Part shown: positions 11,101 through 23,100 of the stretch, piece by piece
Layout: each line of letters opens with the position of its first letter
Position numbering within the stretch: position 1 is the first letter of the stretch
Source: Euptelea pleiosperma
Taxonomy: Eukaryota; Streptophyta; Magnoliopsida; Ranunculales; Eupteleaceae
Direction: 5' to 3'
NCBI GenBank assembly: GCA_035048495.1
Contig: CM068544.1
Span: forward strand, 47,951,893-48,015,892
DNA length: 64,000 bases
Notes under the pieces: model-generated
Seen by the model: the letters and a program-made list of their open reading frames with translations, nothing else
Database searches by the model: none
Told to the model about the DNA's origin: nothing
Translations under genes and position numbers: made by a program

Positions 11101-14100
11101 AAGGGAAAAGTTTTTCCTTGAATGTTAGAACTTTAAGGCCCTGTATGGTGACCAGAGGAAAGTTTTCTAGAAAAGGATTTGAATTTTCAAAAAACTTTTC
11201 TAAGGGCAACCATACACTAAGTATATTAGAATGGCAAGAAGAGAAAAAAAATGAAACTTTCCACTTGAGCGACACTAATATACAGTAGTAGTAATGCCAA
11301 AGGAACGTCATATATAAAAAGTTTCTTAGACATGCTGATTATTACATTTAATGCTTAAGTTCTGGTTTTGACAACTGAAATTGATAAATGTGGGAGGAAA
11401 CTCTAGCATGATTCATTCAATCCCCATAAACATAATTAGGTCATACCAGAATCATTTCATATAGGGCAAGTCTCTGTTCGTTTCCCGGAATAAGATTACT
11501 TTGTTATTTTGACTTGCCTTTTGGAAAAACCAATAGGACATAATCTTTGCTTATAGCCTGTCATGGCATTCAGCACCATCTTTATGTTTTATCAAATGGA
11601 TCTGTTTTTCCTACTTCAAATGCAAGTTTCACAATGGAATATTATAATTATTCAGCAGAGTCAGGTCCAAATCAACAAGATAAATTTCAAACCATGCAAA
11701 CTAGAAAAGAGATGATAAAACTAGCTTCACCATTGTTTTTTAATAAAAGTTTAAATCCTATAACTGATACGTCATTGTTAGTTAGTCCCATCATTTAAGG
11801 CTAAATGAATCAGTGTTCTTAATTTAAACACATGTTTATGACCTGTAGACAATTGGTAGGCAGTCATCCAGAAGTCTGGCTGCCATTACTAAAACTTGAA
11901 TCACTAATCCTCCCCTGAGGTCTACACCTCATTAATGCCCTCCCACTTTATTAACTTGGAAGAGCCACCTGTTCTCTCCTTCTATCTAGCACTTTGATAA
12001 TTGTTTCTTGACCTATTCAGAAAACCATAAAAAATGGAAAACAATCTAGATGTTCGAGCAAGAGGATAAGACTAGTCAAGACAAATGAGAATGGATATTT
12101 TAATACTTGCCTGCCATTCCACGAAGGGTCACAGCAAAGTTGTGCAAATGCTATTAAGCTTGGATCAGATGAGAAGGTACTGACCAACTGATCAACCTTA
12201 AACAAACTAGGTTCACTGTTTCCATTGATATTTGTGGTACAGGCTCTTAGACTTGTCAAATCACAAACCTGCCATTACAAAGACAATTTTAAGAGTAGTG
12301 TCATATGTGGTTATATGCTGGGGGGAAGGAGCGTGCAGAGTGTTGGTTAAACAACGTGTCTACAACCTTGTGGATTGCTCGTGACAGCAGTGACTGGCAT
12401 CCTACGGGATCATCCACGTAGGAACAAGCTCCGACTTTTCGTTTGATATATAGGATACCACCATTAAATGGGTCATTCATGTCACCAGAACTCCACCAGG
12501 GTTTATCTGTACAGATATACCAAATATAGTTGTACAAAATTCCATAGTTCAATTTTTCAAGATTAAGATCTATAAAGAGCATAGAAGCAGGGATTTCTGT
12601 TCCACTACCTTCTGGAACAAGCTCTATGACTTGAGGCCAATACCTGGGACCACAAACTCGAACAGTCTTCAGCTGCAAGCAGAATACACAAGTTTATAAA
12701 TCTAAAAGATGCAGTTTCACTAATTAGTAACAGCAGGTATGCTTAAATGGGCTGTTTCTTAGCAGATCTACTAAGCAAGTTGCACTGAGATATTTCAGTT
12801 CATTTAAGCTATGATGCCCACATACTTCAAAATGCCCGATGTACCCAGATGGACATGATACGACATTGATATTTGTACCGGATGCTGCATGGATACTTCT
12901 ACGAGACCATTTTCTCATTTCCAATTATATTATTGGTATTCTCTTAAACTCCTAACAATTTCCTTCTTGTCAATAGAAAAATGTAAATAGTATATTCCAC
13001 CAAATTTTACTGTAACAAACTTTGAAAATGTTAGAATTTTCATTACATTTGGTATTTATGTCAACACTGAAAAATTTATCAACATATTGGATGGGATACC
13101 CATATCCATATCCATGCCTTGGATTTTGAGGAATGAAGAGTCATGTCCCCATTTCACATACCAGTGTCTATATCCGTATATGCACCACGCATCTTAGAAT
13201 TCAAGCATTTTGCTTTGACAGGTGTAGAATATTATTTTAGGTCTGAGATGTCAAATTGTTTCAAATGGATGGAGTTAATTCTCAATCACATTTTAAAGTG
13301 CTTGACAATCACTCCTAACATTTCTTTCTTTCCCTAACTCGATAAGAATTAAGTCAGCTCATGAAAAGCCAACAGATTTACCCCATTAATATGAAGAATT
13401 TATCCACGAAAAACAGGAAAAAGGATTTCATCAAGTGCGTGAATGCCATTAACTCTATGCAACTTACAACAGCGCGTTCTGGCAGAATGCAAGGTGTGAC
13501 TTCACAAAAGCTTGTCTCTGCATAATGTTCTGTTTCTATGGTAGTGACTTCAAGAGGGGCATAAACTGGTAGACCTGTGTCAACATCAACTGTTTGCACC
13601 CAGCGAGATTCCGTGGCAAGGACGTACAAGTGCCTGAATGCCTGGAAAAGATGTATCTTCCAGAAAATTAAATATGAGATGAACAAGAGAAATACTAAAG
13701 TCAAGACGGGAGCAAGAAGCATCCTCCCTGCTTGTGCCATTTACATGCTACATAGGAGTTTGGGGCTCAACAATCAATGGGTCCCACCAAGGAGATCAGC
13801 TAAGTCAAGCATCACCCCATCGGATGACCGTAACCATCTACATTGATTAAACATTTCCCGACTGTGAAAAATATTAAAATAAGGGTCTGTTTGGTAACCT
13901 GGAATTGAGCCGGATTTGGATTTGTGATTCTTGGAATCACAAATCTCTGTGTTTGGGAGGACCGAATTCCAGGAATTATATATTCAATTCCGTGATTTTC
14001 CCGGAATTAGAAGTTTTAGGTGGGAGAAGAAACTTCATGTGATATCTAACATTATTTGGGGTACTTAGATCCAAAGGTTAGAAATTTTTAATCAACTTGA

Positions 14101-17100
14101 TTTTTAGCATGTAGGTCCACCTACGGATGGGACAAACATCCATATGGTTCGTGGTCTCTACTAATGTGCCACGTGGCTCATACTCTGGTCCATCATCAAC
14201 GGATTACAAATTTGTAACCGTTTGATTGATGTCTTTTATGGGTTGATTTTTAACCGTGGGATATATATAGCATTAATTGGGGTACAAAGATCCAAGTTGA
14301 GAGATAACTAATCAGCCTGATTTTAGTTTGTAAGTCCTCCTAGGGATGTATCTAACTGTTGGATTGGTGTCTTTTAATAGTTAATTTTTAACCGTTGGAT
14401 TTCTAGCATTAGTTGGGATACAAAGATCCAAAGCTTATAAATAACCAACCAACCTTATTTTTAGTATGTAGGTACACCTTGGGTTGGTATAAATATCCAT
14501 ACGGTATTAGTGATTTATAACCATTGGATTCGTGTCTTTTATGGGTTGATTTTTAACTATGGGATATCTAGCATTATTTGGGGTACTCAAATCTAAAGGT
14601 TAGAAATAACTATCAACCTGATTTTTAGTATGTAGGTCCACATAGGGATGGGATAAACATCAATACGGTCTATTGTCTCTAATAATGTGCCACATGGCGC
14701 GCTCAAAATGTAGTCCATCATTAGTGTTGATGATGGACATATGTATTTGTTGCATCATGTGCCACTTGGGGCTTTAGCCATTGATATTTTGACACGGGTT
14801 AATTATAGTAAAAAATTATCAAAATAATTTTAATTATTATTTTTAAATTTTTTTCTTTAAATTAGCATCGATAACATTTAATTGACGGATGACAAAAAAA
14901 TAGCAGTCATTATAACATAAAGTTCATGAGATGATATTTCTCTTATGTAGATGGACAGAAATTTCAATTCTGTTAGATGTCCAAACAGTTAAAATTAGAA
15001 TTCATTGGGAATTCCAAGTAATTTCCCCGGTGCAACCAAACACAAGAAATTTCAATTCTTTGAATTCAAATTCTTAGAAATCACGATTCCAAAAATTCTA
15101 TTTTCAATTCCAAATCCGTGCTGGTTGCCAAACAGACCCTAAAGATCAAATCATTTGAACACCAAATTTGATCAATTTTATGGCCTAAATATCTCAGTGG
15201 ACTCACCTAAATGGTTGTCCAAAACCAAAGGCATTTGTCATGCATACAGGTATGGCACAGGATCCTGACTCGAGTATTCCTCAAGAAACAAAATCCTGAT
15301 ATCTGGCCTGTTAGCCATACATCTTGATATACCTGAAGGTGGCAACGGTTGTCATTCGGTCCAGTAGGCAAGCGTGGATAAAGAGTAATCAGCAAAGCAG
15401 CGATGGCACTGTTTCCAGTTGAAAAGGTCCGCATTCCTCCACTAAGAAACAAGAACCCAATAGCTAAACTAACCTGAAACAAAATGAATAATAATAAATA
15501 TGTTGGACACAAAAAATCATCATACCCTCAACAAATTGAATCATAAGTTAGGATTATTAAGGCCAGCCAATAAAATAATACACGAACATGTTCCATGACA
15601 TGCTTTGTTTCCATTCTGTCAACATCTCCTTTCACTTCAGAACCTCTCAAAACAATTCAATAATTTGTTAAGAACTAATTTACAGAGCCAAAACTAGAAC
15701 CAGCAGATATAGTTGATATCACTTTATTTCCTGGTGAAGGAGTTATTACAAGAACTTGCAGCTAATTCTCTCAAATAGGATTCTCTCAAATGCAAAATCC
15801 ACAGCTATAATACTGTCATGAAATCAGATCTATATTCAAGTTACCAAATCGAAGAACATCCCACATAGTATCTCTTACATTCTGGTGTCAACAGCTAAAC
15901 TGTGTACCTGGTGTGTGTGAAATGGCTACAGGTAAGGTGGGTTCTCATACCACTACAGAACCCAAGAAAGAAGTTTACAAAAGTTACATATTGTTCATAA
16001 AATAGGTAAGAAGAATGTAAATGTTAAGAAATGTTTTATTTCCCTTGTATGTATGTTCTACACTAGGATTGGGGTTGAGAAATGCCACCTCGTCCTGCGT
16101 CAAAGTGGTATCAGAGCGGGAGATCTCATGTTCAAGTCTCCTCACCGGGGGTGATTAATGCAAGGGCAGTTTCACACCGGGCTCGAGTGGGGCAGCCTGC
16201 GTAAATGAGGCACACTCGGGGTGGGGTGGCCCATGTGATATGGGCCCACAAGGGGTCGTGTCGACCGAGAGCCTAGATTTGGACTATGAAATAAAGGAAT
16301 TTAATCTCACGCTTCCAACAATCGCGGCTTTTGGTGTATCGGTTAAATGTCATACATCAAAGTGGTATAAGAGCAGGAGGTCTTGTGTTCGAGACTCCTC
16401 ACTGGGGATAATTAATGCAGGGGCATTTTCATATCAGGCTTGAGTGGGGCAGCCTGCGTAAATGGGGCACACTCGGGGAGGGATGGCCCGTGTAAAATGG
16501 GTCCCACGAACGAGGGCTAGACCGAGGGCTTGGATTTAAGCTATGAGATAAAGGAATTTAATCTCACACCTCCATCAGTCGTGGCCTTTGGGAGTATTGG
16601 TTAAATGTGCTACATTAGGGAGGCATAATGGTACGGGACATACTTGGTATTGTAAAATTTGTTTCATCGTAAAAGAGCTTGGGAGAGGGTCTTAGGAATT
16701 AACTCCTATTCTCCTAATCTTTCTCTTCCTCCTTGCTATCAGAACAGGTTTATGAACGAAAACTCAGTTGTAAACAGTCACACCCACAAAGCTCTCCTTC
16801 GGCCATATGACCCCTCCAAGCTCTACATCTTTCGAAGTTCCATCCATGTGAGTTGGTGATTGGTATTTTTAGAAGTATCATATTTTTTTGTGGGATTTTT
16901 CGGCATGACTTAGGACATTAAATCTGGGATTTAATTCAGTTTCGAGTTTCTCTCCTCTTCCTCACTCCAAGGGAGAGTTTTTTTTGTCATGCTTGGCTTG
17001 TAAGGTTTAGTCTGTAGCAAAAATTGGAGTCCAAAGAATCCATCCATGGCTCATTCCGTGGAGTTTTGAGCGACAAGCGAAGATTTTATCCATGTTAATG

Positions 17101-20100
17101 TTACCCATGAACAATACCCTTATTTTTTGGCCATTTTTGGCTGCCTTAGCGACTCGAGTTTAGCTTGTGCATGGTAAGTTGCCCTATGGGGATTGGTTGC
17201 TAGTCTTCTACTTCTTTGGAGCGGTTGCATGCATTGTTGAAGGTTTCGAGTCCGGATGTTGTCTTCAGGAGGCTCGAAATTGGCGTCACTAGGATTCTCT
17301 TATGGGTAGCCAAGGGGACCACCCCAATTTGGAGATCACAAAGATCAAGTTAGATGGGACAAACTATTTTGAATGGTCTGAATTCACTAAGCTATATATA
17401 CACGTTCAACGAAAAGACGATTACATAAATGGGAAGATTCAAGCACCAAAACCTATTGATCTTCTTTTTGAGAAATGGGATTGTGAAAAATCCCTTGTTA
17501 TCTCATGGATTTTGAACCCTATGCAGCCAGACATTAGTCGAGGCCCTTTATTCTTGGAGACAACTAAGGAGGTGTGGGACACTACTGCTCATACCTATTC
17601 TCGATGTCGCAATACCGCAATCTTTCTTATCTAAAGGGGAAGCTCCCATCTATCAGTGAGGTTTATTCACTTGTGTTAAGTGAAGAAAGCCATAAGGCCA
17701 CTATGGTCGCACATTTCATGTATGATCCCTCTGCACTTATCTCTTCCTCAACCATTAGGGGAGGAAAGAGTGGTCCCTGCAAGATGAGTGGACAAGGGGG
17801 TCCCATTTTAGAGAACAAAGACAAGCTCAAGTATGATCATTGTGGCAAGATTGGGCATACAAATGAGAAATGTTAGGACTTAGTTGAGTGACCTCCCAGA
17901 GAAAACTACAGTGGAACACATCATGTGTCGACAGATGGTTCATCACTTCCATCCAATACTTCACCAATGTCTCCCGAGGAGATTGAGAAACTTCGTCAAC
18001 TGTTAACATGCCTTGACAGGTCCTCGGCCTTTGCCCATTCAAGTACCTCTACATTTGCCCATCATGTCTTTGTCCCGGGTCCCTCTTGCATTCAGGAGCA
18101 TCTGACCATAAGACCGGTATGTTATCCCTGAAGTTCCCTTGATATTGATACAAGAAGACCTAGAGGGGGTGTGAATAGGTCTACTAAAAATTACCCTAAG
18201 TTGATTACTAATATGCTTGAATGAAACACCTATGTCCACTTGCCAAATAACTCCACTGAGCTAGCACCTTTTTAATTCAATATTTAAGCAGCTTTGACTG
18301 CTGCCTATTTGACTAACAGAATGCCATCTCGTGTACTCAACTTCAAGTCCCCTCTACAGGTCCTTGCTCCCACTAGTTCCTTATTCGCGGTCCCTCCTCA
18401 GATCTTTGGGTATGTATGCTATGTACACATCCTAGGACCCCATTATACCAAACTAGATCCCAAAGCGCTTAAATGTGTCTTTCTGGGTTAGCCTTCTACC
18501 CATAAAGGGTATAAGTGTTACCATCCTTCCACAGGGAAGAAGTTCGTGTCTATGGATGTCACTTTCGTGAGGAACTATCATTTTTCTCCTCTGCCTCTCT
18601 TCAGGGGAGAATAGTAGAGAAGAAAGGTGTAATGTTCCTCTTCCTAATATATTACTCTCTCCTCCCTCTCTTGAGTTTGAGAGGCCTACTCCACATGCTA
18701 CTGTGATTGTTAGTGCTCCTGGCGCTCAAAAGAAGCTCAAAGTCTAGCAAAAGGGAGAAGCCACAGTTGATCTAGTGCCAGTGATACCATCCTCGGATCA
18801 AGGTAATCCTTCTTCCCCCTCTATACCTGTCATTTCTTCTTCTATTGATTCTTCTGATCTTCCCATTGCTTTACGAAAAGGAGTCAGGAGTTGCACTTAG
18901 CATCCTTTGAGCCACTCTGTCTCCTATGATGTCATGTCTCCTTCATATAAAGCCTTTATCACATCCCCTTCCACTATTCTTATTCCTTCTTTTGTGGCAG
19001 AAGGGTTGGCACAAACTAAATGGAAAGTTGTTATAATAGAGGAAATGAGAACACTGGACAAGAATGGAACATGGGAGCTTGTTGACTTGCCAAGAGGCAA
19101 AAAACCTGTTGGTTACAGATAGGTGTTCACAGTCAAATACAAGTCAGATGGGTCAGTTGAAAAGTATAATGCGAAATTAGTAGCCAAAGGGTACACTCAG
19201 ACCTATGGGATTGACTATGTGGAGACCTTTGCACCTGTAGCAAAGATGAACTCAATCAGGGTATTGTTGTCCTTGGCAGCAAACCAAGCATGGCCTTTGC
19301 ATCAGCTGGATGTGAAGAATGCATTTCATGGTGACCTCTATGAAAAAGTCTACATGGTGCCTCCTCCTAGATTCACTCCACCAGGAAATAGTAGCAAGGT
19401 GTGTCGACTAAAGAAAGCCCTCTATGGACTAAAGCAATCTCCAAGAGCATGGTTCGAGAGATACACCCTAGCCGTGAAGAAGCTGGGTTACACTCAAAGT
19501 CAAGCCGATCACACCCTATTTGTGAAGCATCAAGGGAAGAACACAACTGCTCTCATTGTTTATGTTGATGACATCATTCTCACAAGGAATGATGCTGAAG
19601 AGGTGGCTAAGCTAAAGCGTCAGTTAGCTGAGGAGTTGGAAACCAAGGATCTAGGACCTCTCAAGTACTTCCTAGGTATCAAAGTTGCAAGATCAAGTCA
19701 GGAAATCTTCATCTTTCAAAGGAAGTATGTCTTAGACTTGTTAAATGAGTCAGGCAAGTTGGGAGCTAAGCCAGTGGAAACTCCCATATAACAGAATCAT
19801 CAATTAGAAGATGCCAGTGGTGAGCCACTACAAGATGTAGGGAGCTTCCAGAGACTAGTCGGGAGATTGATCTCTCTCTCCCTGACTAGACCAGACATTG
19901 CCTATGCAATGAGTGTAATCAGCTAGTATATGCACTCACCCAGAGGTGTTCATTTAGAGGCAGCACACTGGATCTTGAGGTATCTCAAGTCAGCTCCTGG
20001 TAGAGGTCTTCTATTTGAAAAGAATGGCCACATGCGTATAGAGGCGTACACCGATGCAGACTGGACAAGTGCCAAAGATGATCGGCGATCTACTTCAGGG

Positions 20101-23100
20101 TATTGCACCTTTGTTGAGGGCATTCTGGTCACTTGGAGGAGCAAAAAGCAACCCGTTGTTGCCAAATCTAGTGCAGAGGCCGAATTCAGGGCAATGGCCC
20201 ATGGCTTGTATGAGATGCTCTAGTTGAAGGTGTTGGTTGCTGAACTTGGTTTACGAGTCTCAGGGTTTGTGAGCTTATACTGTGATAACAAGGCCGCCAT
20301 CAGCATTGCTCACAATCCCGTTCAGCACGATCGCGCTAAGCACATTGAGGTGGACCACCACTTCATTAGAGAGAAGATTGTCTTTGGGGAAGTGTGTACC
20401 CCATTTGTGAAGACTGATGAACAAGTAGCATATGTTTTCACTAAGGGAGTTCCCAATTGACAACTCCATAAGTGTCTGTGCAAGTTGGGCATGAAAGATA
20501 TCTATGCACCAACTTGAGGGGGAGTGTTATCAAATACGTATTTCTATGTAATAGGGGTAGTATTGTAAATACTCCCCTAGAGGGGTATATTTATCTTTTG
20601 TAAGGTTCTCCATATATAATATATTTTGTGGAGTCATGTGCCCTAATCACACGACATCATTCTCTCTCTTTTCTCTCTTCTTCCTCTTCTCTCTTTGATC
20701 CTAAACCTAACCCTAACCCTAACCCTAATCTATCAATTCAACTATGGTTGGTTGCAGAAAATATTTTCATGTAAATATTTGTGTATAGTAAGGATTCCTT
20801 ATGCACATAGCAAATTAAGAAGTATAACTCACAAGATGGTGGATAACACCTGAACAACATTTTAGACATCCCAACATTACAATGTTGGGAAGTGACTACA
20901 ACGTTGCTCCAGATCAATAAACTGCAGTCTCATAAGGACAGAATCCTATCAGCTTCTCAGACACTATTATGTAGACACCTGTTATAACACGATGTTAAAA
21001 AGTACCAAAAACTTACAGCCATTTGGATACCATAGTTAGCATGCCCATCTGCAGAGTTTCGACTGCGAAGAAATCTCAATAAACGAAATGTTTGTAGATG
21101 TCCTGAGCCTGCCATAACCTGGTCTCACAGAATATAGATTCAGATACTTGTCATAGTTTTTATTTGGAAACAGTAGAAAAAGAACAGAGAATAAAACCAG
21201 AACAAACTAAATCTCCTTACCACAGAAAGGGAAAGAACAATGAGGTGCAAGCATATCTCCAATGTGCCCCGATCTACATACTGCGACAATCCCTTCGGCA
21301 AGGCCTTCGCACTTGTAACAGAAACAAGCTTGATCTGTATGTTCAATGGATCAATTTTAACTTCTCAACAATCTGAGCTAGGTTAAGAAGATCAGATCAA
21401 AGTTCACACCTCATTCAGAAAGTAGACAGCATAACTGTAAAGCAGCTCCTGTGCATTGCCATCTCTGGTACCAGCATATCTCAACCCTGCCAACGTTCCA
21501 TATACTAATTAATAATATCCTAAATGGTAAGACCCATTCAACATAACTTCCCATGGAAAGTATAACCAATCAAAAGTAACTTGTAAGTTGTAAGTGTAAT
21601 TTCAAAGGGAAACACAGGTCGAGATGATCAACAAGCCTGCATGAAATTTACATACAATAAAATAGTTTTTTTCTTTTAGATAACTTATAAAATAGTGATA
21701 CTTCAATTTCTAAATTCTTCAAGCTGAGATATGAACCAATAACCTCAATAGCTTCCTGTTGAGAAACTTATGACAGCCTCTAGTTAGACATATCATAATG
21801 ATACAAGTAATTTAATGTTCACTACTGTATTATCTCCCGGAGGCAGCTAACATTTTCTACTGAAAAAAATAACTGATCTAATTGTGCTCTTCCATGCCTG
21901 AAATGTTGGATTTGGAGGCCAATCGCCTTGTGTATTCCTACTATTCCAAATCTACAATACATTGAAACCGATAAAAACTACGTACGACGGTCCTTTAGAA
22001 ACTTTGTAACCAAACTAGTTTAGTGTTGAGGCTGTCATTACTTGATGCCCTGCTTCCATACCAGATCTGAAAACAGCAATAAGTTTCTGTGGATCACATG
22101 GTTTTAATTATAGTATTGTTTATAGAGGTTATAATAGGTTAGAAAAGGGGAAAATCAGAATTCCTGAGATATCGAACAATATCAGGATGTTTTGTCCTGT
22201 ATGATGAAATATCTATACCGTTCGATATACATTAAGACTAAATGACAAGAAGAATCTTTTACACCACTGAAACTCGCTCATCTTTCCTTTCAAGCTGAGA
22301 CCTCATCTATTGTGTACTGTGTAGATATGCAAAACCGGTTAGTTTAGATTTGAATTTGAGAAACTTGAATCTAAGCCGAGTATTGAATTGACAAAGCTCC
22401 TAGATTCGGTTCTTTACAACTTGTGAGTAGTGTGCATTTTTCCTATTTTTTTCCAAAAAAAAACAACAAAGTGGGTGTAGGGACATCAATCAATGGATCT
22501 ATAAAACGAATTTATGTAAGCTTTCATGATTTTCTGTTAAGATTCTTGGGGGACCTAAAGGGCGAGGGAAGGCCAAAAATAATGTGGCTTAAGGTATTGA
22601 GAGGAAACAAATAAACATACTGGAGCTCTTTGGCAAGGTCATCCTAAATATACCTCTTTCTTATCTGCTAACATTTCTAATTTTGTTAAACATTTTTTAG
22701 TCTTGACAACTTTCTAAGCATACGTGGATAATTTTTCCTAGTACATCATCATTTCCCATCTTGATTATTCCCTCCAACCCTTTTTTTTTTATCATTTTCT
22801 ATGATATTTAGGGTGGGTCCTACACAGCGACTTCATTACTATTTGCATTTCATATCATGTATTGATGATCATAGTCGTGACATGGATATAATTCGTGAAT
22901 TCTCATACTCATACTGACGTTCTTGAAATTTTGAAAACGTTCTCATAAGATGGTGAAAAAGTGCAATTTAACTGTCTTGATGAAGACTTAAATTGTGATA
23001 ATGGAAAAGAATGTATTTCTAGAGACTTCCAATGGATTTTGCAAGAATAGACTATGCTCACACGTAGCAACAAAATTGAATAGCAAAAAACAAGGTATTA

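Larger units (their letters stand above)
17240..20740 (+). mobile_element. Decayed Ty1/Copia element
   Basis: Gag, a damaged zinc knuckle, an integrase tail, reverse transcriptase and RNase H occur in Copia order and are followed by a polypurine tract (GAGGGGGAG, 20515-20523) and a 3' LTR beginning TGTTATC at 20525. I find no matching 5' LTR. A degenerate PBS-like TGCTATCAGAACA lies at 16734. Protease and the integrase core are deleted and replaced by about 150 bp of unrelated sequence (18131-18290). It sits in the APC1 intron between the exons at 15473 and 21017, in the opposite orientation. Confidence 0.88.

Noticed and set aside
11022..11288. 88-codon plus-strand open frame
   Set aside because: Lies in an APC1 intron, spans a small inverted repeat, and shows no family motifs.
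12724..12924. 66-codon minus-strand frame between two APC1 exons
   Set aside because: Would interrupt the conserved ERAV-LKTVRVCG junction, and a good donor and acceptor exclude it.
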